This document shows positions 16,848 to 24,317 of a stretch of DNA of 26,145 nt, piece after piece. The stretch is from NCBI GenBank assembly GCA_039679375.1, contig JBDKVA010000202.1, forward strand, positions 1-26,145, written 5' to 3'. Positions within the stretch are counted from its first letter, which is position 1; each line of letters starts with the position of its first letter. Source of the stretch: JBDKVA01 sp039679375 (lineage in GTDB: Bacteria; Bacillota; Clostridia; Acetivibrionales; DTU013). The notes under the pieces are model-generated. The model saw nothing but the letters and a program-made list of their open reading frames with translations, ran no database searches and was not told the DNA's origin. Both the position numbers and the translations under genes were made by a program.

Positions 16848-18747
16848 ATTCGGCATTCTGTTCGTCAAGCAGCAGATTGGCTGAATGGAATATCTCTTCA
16901 CTTTTTTCCGACGTCTGTGCGAGTATGGCAGACATATTTAATATATCATTATTGACTGCTTCAACTCTTTTTTCCAATTCGGAAGAGATTTTAAGGATCT
17001 CCTCCATACCTGATATCATCACCTGTTCATCCTTTTTGGTAGACTGTGCGGACATCTTTGAATTTTCCGCAAGCTTCTTTATCTCTTCCGCCACAACGGA
17101 AAAACCGAGCCCGGCCTTACCTGCCCGTGCGGCCTCGATAGATGCGTTCAACGAAAGCAGATTCGTATTTTCAGAGATAACGACGATATCCCCTGTGATC
17201 CTTGTAAAATTGCCGACAGATGCCTGCATATCATTGATCCTGGCCTGCAGGTTTTCGGAAATATTGAGCAATCCTTCCGTGTCTGAGGATATACTCTCCA
17301 CCTTGTTTGAATTCTCAGCTGTTGCAGCAGAGACGCCCTGGATAGCCTGAGTGATATCCGCAACGCGAAGCTTCAGCATATCAAGCTTGCGGCTGCGTAC
17401 TTTGCTCAACCGGTCCAGTTCTTCAAATGCAGCCGTCAATTCCGAATTCTTGCGGTCGACTACAGCTTTGTCCGCAGATATTTTTAAATTATAATCAATG
17501 CAATTTCCCACATGGTTGTAGCCGTTGTGTATTGCTTTTACCATCAGGCTGCATGAACCGTAGCCGCAAGCGTTGCAATTTCTGTTGCGGGAATCCTTAT
17601 CGTGCTTAAGAAGCCTGTTGAATATGCTCTCCGTCTCATCCCCGTCAGGCTGTTTGATTTCTTCCTGCTTCCCTGGTGAGTACTCTCTTATAAAATCATC
17701 CGGATCCAGTTGTCTGTCAAAATATGCAATCAGCTTGGATGGTCTTGATTTGAGCTTGCCATGCTTCTCCGTCTTAAGATGATGCATCGTATGTTCAATA
17801 TCGGTCAGTTCCGCTTTCTTTTCAGTTCCTGAGCCCATATTGCAGCCATGCATGCAACTGAGTATGTCAACAAGCACCGGCAGCTCCATACCTTTTTTCA
17901 ATCTATTTGAATACTCCTCCAGATAATCATAGGCAAGCTCTGTGCCTTCCACCTGTTTCACCCAAGCGTCAGGCATGTAATGATATACATTCTCCTTCAA
18001 ACCGCCGGGTATGCTGTAAATGTCGCCAAGTCCCAGCACCTGTCCGGAAAATTCCTTCTCCGGAAAATTGTTCAGATCGATCTTATTTGTTTCCAAGTAT
18101 TCATAAAGTTTTTTGAATGTAACATTATATTCAACCAGGCTATGGGTGTTTGGATCGTTGATTTCTGAAATCTTGGCTATGCAGGGAGACAGGAAACAAA
18201 TCGGTCCTTCGGCCTTTCTGTATTTTTTCATGTAAATGGCGGTGCACATCATCGGGCTATGTACCGGCGCCAGCTTCGGGATCAGATCCTGCCTGTATTT
18301 TTGAATATAATTAACTATTGCAGGACAGGGCTGTGAAATGACCGAATCCAGTTTTTTTGTTTTGAGGGCTTTGAGATAAGCCCACGTTGTAATGTCCGCA
18401 CCCAATGAGACATCATATACCTCTGCATTCCCCTGCGAGCAAAGATACCCGGCAAGCCTCCTGTATCCATCGAAATTGGTTTTGACAGCAGGAGCTGCAA
18501 TAATATTTAATTTCTTTCCTTTCAGGAGATCATTCATGAACCTTTCAGTATCATCCCGGTAATCCCTGGCATTGTGGCTGCAAACATCCAGACACCTGCC
18601 GCACATGATGCACTTGTCAGAATCCACATGAGTTTTACTGACGCCATCCTTTATTATTGAAACATTGGCACTGAATACGGGGCAGGTATGGATGCATTTG
18701 TTACAACCCATGCATTTGCTTTCATCCGTCACGATAACTGAATTCAT
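16846..18747 (-). CDS. Sensory [FeFe]-hydrogenase-like protein fused to a chemoreceptor signalling domain
   Basis: 633 residues, no membrane helix, so cytoplasmic. Order: two 4Fe-4S clusters (C12, C15, C18, C22 and C46, C49, C52, C56); an H-cluster domain with SQPCPAIV (C141), SPCIAK (C189) and CMHGC (C298, C302), i.e. all four cluster-ligand cysteines kept; an Fe-S domain CNACGYGSC (about 390-420); a coiled coil; and a methyl-accepting chemotaxis signalling domain with the hairpin ENTNLLSLNASIEAARAG (about 520-540). The cysteine that precedes the ligand cysteine in catalytic enzymes (TSCCP) is Pro here (QPCP), removing the known proton-transfer residue. This fits putative sensory group C hydrogenases rather than H2 production. 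It probably reports redox state or H2 to a CheA-type pathway (inference); no che genes are nearby. Start ATG 18747, nine bases after GGGAGG. Confidence 0.88.
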   Translation of the reverse strand: MNSVIVTDESKCMGCNKCIHTCPVFSANVSIIKDGVSKTHVDSDKCIMCGRCLDVCSHNARDYRDDTERFMNDLLKGKKLNIIAAPAVKTNFDGYRRLAGYLCSQGNAEVYDVSLGADITTWAYLKALKTKKLDSVISQPCPAIVNYIQKYRQDLIPKLAPVHSPMMCTAIYMKKYRKAEGPICFLSPCIAKISEINDPNTHSLVEYNVTFKKLYEYLETNKIDLNNFPEKEFSGQVLGLGDIYSIPGGLKENVYHYMPDAWVKQVEGTELAYDYLEEYSNRLKKGMELPVLVDILSCMHGCNMGSGTEKKAELTDIEHTMHHLKTEKHGKLKSRPSKLIAYFDRQLDPDDFIREYSPGKQEEIKQPDGDETESIFNRLLKHDKDSRNRNCNACGYGSCSLMVKAIHNGYNHVGNCIDYNLKISADKAVVDRKNSELTAAFEELDRLSKVRSRKLDMLKLRVADITQAIQGVSAATAENSNKVESISSDTEGLLNISENLQARINDMQASVGNFTRITGDIVVISENTNLLSLNASIEAARAGKAGLGFSVVAEEIKKLAENSKMSAQSTKKDEQVMISGMEEILKISSELEKRVEAVNNDILNMSAILAQTSEKSEEIFHSANLLLDEQNAE

Positions 18748-18858
18748 ATGTTCTCTCCTCCCAATCACTTTTGGCTGTCAAAATAATTAAATTTTTATAT
18801 AATTGGAGCCGATAGAATTGCTTAGTAAACATAATATTTCCATAATTATGTTTATACC

Positions 18859-18887
18859 ATTATAATACATTATACCTAAAATGTTAA
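18859..18887 (-). promoter_or_regulatory. Sigma-A-type promoter of the sensory hydrogenase gene
   Basis: Minus-strand -35 TTAACA (18882-18887), 17-bp spacer, -10 TATAAT (18859-18864). A second TATAAT and a second TTAACA lie within 15 bp, so a tandem promoter is possible. The leader would be about 105 nt. It diverges from the phosphoesterase promoter at 18974-19002. Confidence 0.6.
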
Positions 18888-18904
18888 TATGTTAAATAAC
18901 CGAG

Positions 18905-18940
18905 GCTGCATGAAAAAGCCACTGTTTAGTCAGATGCAGC
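18905..18940. repeat. Inverted repeat in the divergent intergenic region
   Basis: GCTGCAT (18905-18911) pairs with ATGCAGC (18934-18940) across a 22-nt loop, followed by TTTT on the plus strand. It lies between the two divergent promoters. It could shield one transcript from the other or be a binding site; no gene is present. Confidence 0.35.
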
Positions 18941-18973
18941 TTTTAACAGCAAAATGTAATCAAATTGTTCTTA

Positions 18974-19002
18974 TTGTCTAAAATTGATGGATTTAGTATA
19001 AT
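18974..19002 (+). promoter_or_regulatory. Sigma-A-type promoter of the phosphoesterase gene
   Basis: Plus-strand -35 TTGTCT (18974-18979), 17-bp spacer, -10 TATAAT (18997-19002). The start point would be near 19009, which is exactly where the first leader hairpin (GGGATAC...GTATCCC) begins. Confidence 0.65.
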
Positions 19003-19051
19003 AGGTGTGGGATACTCCCGCAGATGCAGGTCTGTATCCCTATTATGTACA

Positions 19052-19175
19052 GAGCGCCGAAGTGTAATTTGTCGCTTAAGCGCTTGACAGTGGAAGTGAA
19101 TTCCACAGTGAAGCAAGCGACCGGCGCTCGCACGGCGAGTAGGAAGGGTGGAATAATTGTTTTCCCTTCTACTCG
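19052..19175 (+). repeat. Structured 124-bp dispersed repeat, copy 1
   Basis: Three coaxial helices: GAGCGCC/GGCGCTC (19052-19058 with 19123-19129), GTCGCTT/AAGCGAC (19071-19077 with 19115-19121), and an inner stem around GTGGAA/TTCCAC (19090-19095 with 19101-19106). A separate 3' hairpin CGAGTAGGAAGGG/CCCTTCTACTCG (19136-19148 with 19164-19175) follows. About 91% identical to 24318-24440 by eye. No transposase or target-site duplication was recognised. Confidence 0.85.
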
Positions 19176-19181
19176 ATTTTT
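19164..19181 (+). terminator. Terminator-like 3' arm and U-tract of the leader
   Basis: The 3' arm CCCTTCTACTCG closes a 12-bp stem begun at 19136 and is followed by ATTTTT. The T-run is short (five), so strength is uncertain. It would stop transcription before the phosphoesterase start unless the stem is disrupted. Confidence 0.4.
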
Positions 19182-19206
19182 GACCGGACCGGACGAGTGT
19201 ATTTAT

Positions 19207-19794
19207 ATGAAGATATTGTTGGTTTCAGATAAGGAAGAGCCTTACATATGGGATTTTTTTGACCATGAACGCTTTGCGGACATCGAACTTGTTCTTTCAT
19301 GCGGCGACTTGAAGGCTGAATACCTTTCCTTCCTTGTAACAATGATAAAAGCACCGCTTTTTTATGTTCCGGGCAATCATAACAGACATTATATCAATAA
19401 TCCTCCCGAGGGATGCGAATCAGCCGACGACAGGCTTATCAGCTATAAGGGTGTAAAGATTGTAGGACTGGGCGGCTGTATGAAATACAACAATATGGAA
19501 TTTCAATACACCGAGGATGAAATGGCAAAAAGAATCAGCCGGTTGGGAAGAACCATAAGAAAAAACCAGGGCTTCGATATACTTCTTACACACGCCCCGG
19601 CAAAGGGGCTTGGCGATGGGGACGACCTCGCCCACCGCGGTTATCAAAGCTTTGTGGATATGCTTGACCGGTATTCTCCCCGGTACTTTTTCCATGGGCA
19701 TCAACATCTGAACTACAAAAGGCAGGATAAAATCATGCAGTACAAGAATACAACCATCATAAATGCCTATGGTTATCATATCATTGATATATAG
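19207..19794 (+). CDS. Metallophosphoesterase (YfcE-like superfamily)
   Basis: 195 residues, cytosolic, the only convincing plus-strand gene. Calcineurin-like phosphoesterase signatures appear in order: VSD (residue 8), SCGDLK, YVPGNHN, LLTHAPAKG and FFHGHQHL. These normally bind two metal ions and cleave phosphoester bonds. Two usual ligands differ: the DxH motif reads D8-K9-E10 and the GNHD/E motif reads GNHN. The rest, including THAP and GHQH, is intact, so it may use an altered metal site. Substrate unknown. Start chosen at ATG 19207 because the protein then begins MKILLVSD as relatives do. The frame stays open back to ATG 19024, but that part is the structured repeat and not credible coding. 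The ribosome site is weak (GGACGAG). Confidence 0.82.
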   Translation: MKILLVSDKEEPYIWDFFDHERFADIELVLSCGDLKAEYLSFLVTMIKAPLFYVPGNHNRHYINNPPEGCESADDRLISYKGVKIVGLGGCMKYNNMEFQYTEDEMAKRISRLGRTIRKNQGFDILLTHAPAKGLGDGDDLAHRGYQSFVDMLDRYSPRYFFHGHQHLNYKRQDKIMQYKNTTIINAYGYHIIDI

Positions 19795-19814
19795 GAGTCC
19801 GCCCGGAAACTCCT

Positions 19815-19870
19815 GGTCTCTTATCTCTTATCTCTGGTTTCTAGTCTCCGGTTTCTGGTATCTGGTCTCC
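19815..19870 (-). repeat. Eight-unit degenerate heptanucleotide tandem repeat
   Basis: On the minus strand eight consecutive 7-bp units run without phase change: GGAGACC, AGATACC, AGAAACC, GGAGACT, AGAAACC, AGAGATA, AGAGATA, AGAGACC (consensus AGAGACC). The first four encode the last residues of the ParB-BMP protein and its TAG stop (19841-19843); the others continue past the stop. Confidence 0.85.
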
Positions 19871-21769
19871 AGTACGTGGTAATTCGCTCTCAATAATATC
19901 AGCAAACCAATCCATCCCGATGATCTGTTCACGGGTGGCAAGCTGCTCCTGCTTCACTCTCAGAACGCCATTCTGATCATAGATCGGTCCCGTAAAAGGA
20001 TGGAACGTTCCGTTTATGATCATGCTTTTCAGGAAATCCAACAGCTTCTGAGTCTCTCTTGGCACCAGCCTCTTGGAATAAAAAAAGTCCACAATGCCGG
20101 AATCCATGCCCCACCAGAAGTTGATGACCTTCTGTTCCGAACCGAAGGGCTTCCAGCTGTTTATCAGGTTTCTCAGCATTTTTTCGTAAAAAATACCCCA
20201 GTTCCAGACAGGCGCCGCTATGTACTCGTTTGCACGGCCATCATTGTCAATACTTCTCAGAACGGCATATACGCCATACTCTTTTGAAAATTCCCGGTTT
20301 GAAAGCGTATCATGGTGGGATATTACGTCTGCGCCAAGCCTGATCAGATTTTTGCTTGCTGTCCCCGCACCCTTCTGACTATCCCAGCAATTCAGCCATT
20401 CCACTTTCACTTTTACATTTGCGTTGACCATCCTTGCTCCAATAGCAAACGAATTAATACCGTTTATGACACCCGGGATGGGATTGGTCCCTACATACCC
20501 GACGATATTGGACCGTGTCACCGATCCCGCCACCATACCGGCAAGAAACCTTGGCTCATAAATCCTTCCGAAATAGGTATTTACATGCTTATAGGAATGC
20601 GTCTCGGAACAGTTCAGAAACTTCGTCTCGGGGAACTCAAGCGCCGCCTTCAGGGTGGCATTGATAAAGGAAGGACTTGTGGCAAACACGACATCATTGC
20701 CTTCTTCCGCAAGTTTCCTTAAAGAATCGTACGCATCAAGTGATTCAGGCACATTATCAATGAATGAGGTGCTGATCGTATCCCCAAATACATTATTTAC
20801 GTGATTTCTGCCCATTTCCTGGGCATAGGTCCAGCTGGAGGATTTTGCATCGCTGGCATATGCGAAAGCCACCTTGAGTGATTTCTTCGGCCTGACAAAC
20901 GTGGTAAGCGCCGAGATGATATTTTCTCCGTTATCAACGGGGATCGTCTGTATGTCGGCTGTCTTGTTACCTGACATTTGCTGAAGCTCAATGATAAAGC
21001 CGCTCAGCCTTGCTCTGAGCGCCAGGTCGTCGATTTCCTCAGGCATACCATATACCTTTATATACTCAAGGAAAGCATCGCCCGTAGTGATGGGCAGCTT
21101 TTGACCGCCAAGCTCCAGATATACCTTCCGGAATGGCATATAGATAAAATTGAGGAAATACTTGTATTTGTTCAGATTTTCCGGGTTGAGTTCCGGGTTA
21201 AACCCATCCAGATAACCCGTCAGTTGATGGAAGGAGTTCCTTTTCGTAAACCAAATAAGGTTGATCCCGGTCTTTTTGTAGAATTCGAGGAACTCATAAT
21301 AAATGGAAATCGTAACATCGCTGTCATCCTTTTTGGGCACCAGCCTTGATACCTGTCCCTGGATAGAGTATGCATCAAAATATTTGAGCACGCTCACCCT
21401 TTTATTTCCCTCGACTACATAAAACCAGTTGAGGTATTCATAGACCTTTATTGGATCCCTGATTCCTTCGTTAATGTGAACAGAACATAAACTGCTCCAT
21501 TTTGATGCAAATTCCGTTTTTACCGTAAGAAGAGGCATATAGTTGCTGGCAAATGACCTGCTTCTGGCATAGGTATACGTGCCGATGATCTTTTTAAGAG
21601 GCAGGTCAATGATCCCAAGGTCCAGCTCATAGACAATTTCAATATTCTTCAAAACACCTTCAAGGAATGGCAGGTAGCCCGTCTGACCTTTCGATATGTT
21701 TTTGGAATATTCCTTTACACCCATTTTGCGGGCTGCAAGGTAATGGTTTTCTGCTCCCTTTAGATCCAT
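19841..21769 (-). CDS. ParB-like domain fused to BMP-family (nucleoside-binding-protein-like) domain
   Basis: 642 residues with no signal peptide or lipobox, unlike ordinary BMP substrate-binding lipoproteins, so it should be cytoplasmic. The first 290 residues contain a ParB/sulfiredoxin-like element (IRDPIKVYEYL, then YVVEGNKRVSVLKYFD near residue 120, resembling the conserved GNxRxxA segment) plus an uncharacterised alpha-rich stretch. Residues about 298-570 match the BMP/PnrA periplasmic-binding fold: SLKVAFAYASDAKSSSWTYA, ELPETKFLNCSE-like strand (EFPETKFLNCSETHSYKHV), YEPRFLAGMVAGSVTRSNIVGYVG, PVWNWGIFYEKML. Such domains bind nucleosides in ABC uptake. No permease or ATPase gene is nearby. 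A sensor or regulator of nucleotide-type ligand is possible (inference). The C-terminus TGDQIPETGD comes from the heptanucleotide repeat. Start ATG 21769, eight bases after AGGA. Confidence 0.78.
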   Translation of the reverse strand: MDLKGAENHYLAARKMGVKEYSKNISKGQTGYLPFLEGVLKNIEIVYELDLGIIDLPLKKIIGTYTYARSRSFASNYMPLLTVKTEFASKWSSLCSVHINEGIRDPIKVYEYLNWFYVVEGNKRVSVLKYFDAYSIQGQVSRLVPKKDDSDVTISIYYEFLEFYKKTGINLIWFTKRNSFHQLTGYLDGFNPELNPENLNKYKYFLNFIYMPFRKVYLELGGQKLPITTGDAFLEYIKVYGMPEEIDDLALRARLSGFIIELQQMSGNKTADIQTIPVDNGENIISALTTFVRPKKSLKVAFAYASDAKSSSWTYAQEMGRNHVNNVFGDTISTSFIDNVPESLDAYDSLRKLAEEGNDVVFATSPSFINATLKAALEFPETKFLNCSETHSYKHVNTYFGRIYEPRFLAGMVAGSVTRSNIVGYVGTNPIPGVINGINSFAIGARMVNANVKVKVEWLNCWDSQKGAGTASKNLIRLGADVISHHDTLSNREFSKEYGVYAVLRSIDNDGRANEYIAAPVWNWGIFYEKMLRNLINSWKPFGSEQKVINFWWGMDSGIVDFFYSKRLVPRETQKLLDFLKSMIINGTFHPFTGPIYDQNGVLRVKQEQLATREQIIGMDWFADIIESELPRTGDQIPETGD

Positions 21770-21793
21770 ACTTTACATCCTTTCAGTATCTAA

Positions 21794-21811
21794 TGCGGGC
21801 TGCCGCCCGCA
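21794..21811. repeat. GC-rich hairpin between the GNAT and ParB-BMP genes
   Basis: TGCGGGC-TGCC-GCCCGCA is a perfect 7-bp inverted repeat in a 57-bp gap. There is no U-run on the minus strand, so it is not a typical terminator; it may stabilise mRNA ends or be a small palindromic repeat. Confidence 0.45.
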
Positions 21812-21826
21812 ACCCAACGAATGTAC

Positions 21827-22381
21827 TTATTGCCGTGAATGTGAAACTATTTTCTTGTTTTTTATTGCAATTTCGCAGCAATAAGTTGTTAAAATTTTCT
21901 GAAAGCTAACGATATCAAGCAAACGCCCGAATTTGGTGCCAATTTCCCTGTAGTGAGCGCATTTTTTGTATCCAAGGCTGGTGAATAAACCAACGCTTCC
22001 TTTATTTTCTTCGCAAATGATTGCAATCAGTGCATGGAAGCCATTCTGCAAAGCAATCTCTTCCAGCTTCTTCACCGCAAAAGTACCGATTCCCCTGCGC
22101 TCATACCCGTGCTTCAGGTATATCGTCACCTCGGCGGTGGTGTCATAGGCTTCACGTTTTGAGAAATGAGCCAGGATGCAATAACCGCAAAGCTCATACC
22201 CGTCCATGATGACAAAGGACTGGAATCTCGGGTCACCGTCGAACAGGATTTCTCTCATACCATTAATATCTATTTCCTTCGTATGGAAGGTCACTGTAGT
22301 ATTTAATATGTAATAATTGTAAATTTCCATAAGTTCCGGCAAAAGCTTTTCATCCGCCGGTTTGAGGTAGAGTTCCGGCAT
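21827..22381 (-). CDS. GNAT family N-acetyltransferase (phosphinothricin-acetyltransferase-like)
   Basis: 184 residues. The opening LYLKPADEKLLPELMEIYNYYILNTTVTFHT matches PAT/MnaT-type acetyltransferases. The acetyl-CoA-binding motif A is EVTIYLKHGYERRGIGTFAVKKLEEIA (the R-R-G-I-G pyrophosphate loop near residue 93) and motif B is ENKGSVGLFTSLGYKKCAHYREIGTKFGR. Members acetylate amino groups of small molecules such as methionine analogues; the substrate here is unknown. The C-terminal 18 residues (YCCEIAIKNKKIVSHSRQ) look like an extra tail. Start ATG 22381 follows GGGGG closely. Gaps of 86 bp to the PDZ gene upstream and 57 bp to the ParB-BMP gene downstream suggest a loose cluster on one strand. 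Confidence 0.85.
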   Translation of the reverse strand: MPELYLKPADEKLLPELMEIYNYYILNTTVTFHTKEIDINGMREILFDGDPRFQSFVIMDGYELCGYCILAHFSKREAYDTTAEVTIYLKHGYERRGIGTFAVKKLEEIALQNGFHALIAIICEENKGSVGLFTSLGYKKCAHYREIGTKFGRLLDIVSFQKILTTYCCEIAIKNKKIVSHSRQ

Positions 22382-22467
22382 ATGTCCCCCTTACTGCAGA
22401 TAACCTGCTGATTAAAATATTATATTATGATTTTACTCAAATAGAAATGTAATTTTATCAATATTCT

Positions 22468-23724
22468 TTATACAGACCTGTCTATCCCTCTAAATTTATT
22501 GACAATATTTTTAAGGATGCTCATGTGCTCAAATGATCCGGTATTGTAGGTAACTTCCTTCTCCCTTGGTACGGTGATGATACCAAGCGAATTGTAACCA
22601 CCCGGAAAACAGCGGTATTCAATCGTTCTTTCCTTTCCGTCCCAGCCTGAAACACGGATCCACGTAAATGTGGGAAATTCGCGCAAAGCTTCCGCTGCGC
22701 CTTCATCTGTCTGGATATCGTTATTATTAATGCTCAGTATGATGTCTCCACGCTGCATGCCCATCAATTGGGCATGGCTCTGCGGCAGCACATCCATTAC
22801 CCTCAAACCGCGCCGGACTGCGTTATAAAGCGGCTGACCCCTTTTTTCCGTAAAGATTGAATAGAAATGGATCCCCTCATGTGCAAGAACGCAGAATATA
22901 ACCCCAATGTAATCAAGCCAACTGATTCTCAGCGCGAACACTGAAATCAAAAGCAGTATGGCGCTATAGGTAAAAAGCAAAGCTGCGCTCTGGGTGCATT
23001 TTTTCTCCGGATGCTTCGTTATGGCAATATCCGAATAACACAGCACTGCTACAAGGCAGTCGAGGCCAAGCGCATAAATTCCGTCCTTTAAAGGACCGGA
23101 ACCGAATAGCATTGTCCAGTTTGCGGAAAAATTCGATGATACCCCTGCATTTTGAAGTACATAGGTAAAAAATACAATAGGTATCATCCAGAAGCGCCTG
23201 ATCAGGAAAGCGCCCGTTATCTCATCATTATGGTTTATGAATATGGGAACCAGGTCGCTTTTCCTGTTGAAGTAGATCAGCAGGCTTTGCACCATCTGCA
23301 GTATGCTTACCAGGGCAAGCAATGAGGGTATGTTTACCTCCGGGTAGCCGAATATCAGGCTGAAGCCTGCCAAAATGCCTGCTGCGTAGGATATGTTCAG
23401 GAATCTCATGTCAAAAAGGAGCAGCAGGCACATGATATAAAAAAGATACCTGACGGACTCCGTCTCGATGGTGATGCCTGATGCCACAGCAATAAAGCTT
23501 GCTGCAAAACCGGCTACAAGACCGGTCAGAATGATATGTTCCGTCCTCTCCTTAAGGCTCTTCACCGGTTTTCCATAAATATCGCTTTGCATATCGGAAT
23601 ACTTTTGGTACTGACTACGGATAAACAGAATAACCAGTATATATAAAAATATAAAAAAGTAATTCATGAAAAATGCATTCAGCATTTCTCTTGCTATTGC
23701 TCCAGCCATTTGCAGCACGGACAA
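22468..23724 (-). CDS. Multipass membrane PDZ-domain protein (MinJ-like layout)
   Basis: About 418 residues. Eight or so hydrophobic segments fill residues 10-280 (for example MNYFFIFLYILVILFI and YLFYIMCLLLLFDM), then a C-terminal cytoplasmic-type PDZ domain (about 300-385; LRVMDVLPQSHAQLMGMQRGDIILSINNNDIQ). This is the layout of MinJ-type topology proteins in Firmicutes, and also recalls site-2 proteases. Just before the PDZ, at a membrane helix end, is AHEGIHFYS (near 281), an exact HExxH sequence; no matching second zinc-ligand motif (LDG type) is evident, so protease activity is doubtful. Start: TTG 23724 fits AGGAG with a nine-base gap; the TTG at 23733 touches the site, and ATG 23700 is too far. 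The SEC-C gene precedes it by about 60 bp. Confidence 0.75.
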   Translation of the reverse strand: MSVLQMAGAIAREMLNAFFMNYFFIFLYILVILFIRSQYQKYSDMQSDIYGKPVKSLKERTEHIILTGLVAGFAASFIAVASGITIETESVRYLFYIMCLLLLFDMRFLNISYAAGILAGFSLIFGYPEVNIPSLLALVSILQMVQSLLIYFNRKSDLVPIFINHNDEITGAFLIRRFWMIPIVFFTYVLQNAGVSSNFSANWTMLFGSGPLKDGIYALGLDCLVAVLCYSDIAITKHPEKKCTQSAALLFTYSAILLLISVFALRISWLDYIGVIFCVLAHEGIHFYSIFTEKRGQPLYNAVRRGLRVMDVLPQSHAQLMGMQRGDIILSINNNDIQTDEGAAEALREFPTFTWIRVSGWDGKERTIEYRCFPGGYNSLGIITVPREKEVTYNTGSFEHMSILKNIVNKFRGIDRSV

Positions 23725-23787
23725 AAAAATCAACTCCTGTTACCCCTGAAAAACCTGTTTCCTGCTATATTGAATGAACTAATAATA

Positions 23788-24282
23788 TTATTTACCACAG
23801 CACTTTTTATACTTCTTACCGCTGCCGCACGGGCACGGGTCATTTCTGCCGACCTTGCTGCTGACAGCGATTTTGGATTGCCTGAACTTCCTGGTTATTT
23901 CATCTCTCTTTTCCTTTGTCAGTATGCCGTCCCACTGTTCCAGATTATAAAGCCAGTCGGCTTTTGCTTCATGCATGTTCCAGTACAGCTTTTCAAAATC
24001 GATCTCAGCTGATAATGCCGTATCCGGTTCCAGCGAATCGATATCGACCCCATTGACCAGGCTGGTGTTGATGCCATCCAGAAAGCCTGCAAAAATTTCA
24101 GGTTCCATGTTGAATTTCGCGGCAAGCTCTTCTACCTTACCCTCAAGCTTATTCTGCCTGTTTTCCAGTATGTACGCATAATTACCCTTTTCCTTCTCCA
24201 GATAATCATTCCAGAAACGATTGTTGGCCTCTTTTCCATTATCAGCTTCTGCCACTTGCTTCCATTTCTCATATAATCCCAT
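23788..24282 (-). CDS. SEC-C motif protein
   Basis: 164 residues. The C-terminus RNDPCPCGSGKKYKKCCG is the SEC-C zinc-binding motif (CxCx8CC) shared with the SecA tail and many small accessory proteins. The N-terminal part (MGLYEKWKQVAEADNGKEANNRFWNDYLEKEKGNYAYIL) is helical and rich in aromatic and charged residues; it resembles a family of Clostridia proteins with an unnamed N-terminal domain before SEC-C. The function is unknown; the motif often mediates binding to SecB or ribosomes. Start ATG 24282 has AAGGAG eight bases ahead. It is followed by the PDZ gene in the same direction after 63 bp and probably shares its transcript. Confidence 0.88.
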   Translation of the reverse strand: MGLYEKWKQVAEADNGKEANNRFWNDYLEKEKGNYAYILENRQNKLEGKVEELAAKFNMEPEIFAGFLDGINTSLVNGVDIDSLEPDTALSAEIDFEKLYWNMHEAKADWLYNLEQWDGILTKEKRDEITRKFRQSKIAVSSKVGRNDPCPCGSGKKYKKCCGK

Positions 24283-24317
24283 TGTGTATTCTCCTTATCG
24301 TGTTTGTTTTATGCACA

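Larger units (their letters stand above)
19009..19206 (+). ncRNA. Candidate structured leader RNA ahead of the phosphoesterase
   Basis: The predicted transcript begins with a hairpin whose arms GGGATAC (19009-19015) and GTATCCC (19034-19040) pair perfectly, with CAGA/TCTG nested inside. Next comes the nested three-helix repeat element (19052-19129), then a 12-bp stem with one bulged base (19136-19175) followed at once by ATTTTT, which has the form of an intrinsic terminator. The coding start is ATG 19207. A structured core, then a terminator, then a gene is the layout of riboswitches and attenuators, but no known class is recognised and a repeat copy elsewhere does not precede a same-strand gene. 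Confidence 0.45.

Noticed and set aside
19024..19206. In-frame N-terminal extension of the phosphoesterase, and a similar peptide encoded at 24221-24547
   Set aside because: The shared peptide (RAPKCNLSLKR...) comes only from the structured repeat; pair-preserving changes, lack of a ribosome site and the family's normal start at 19207 argue against translation.
19815..19870. CRISPR-like array
   Set aside because: Units are 7 bp and contiguous without spacers; it is a simple tandem repeat.
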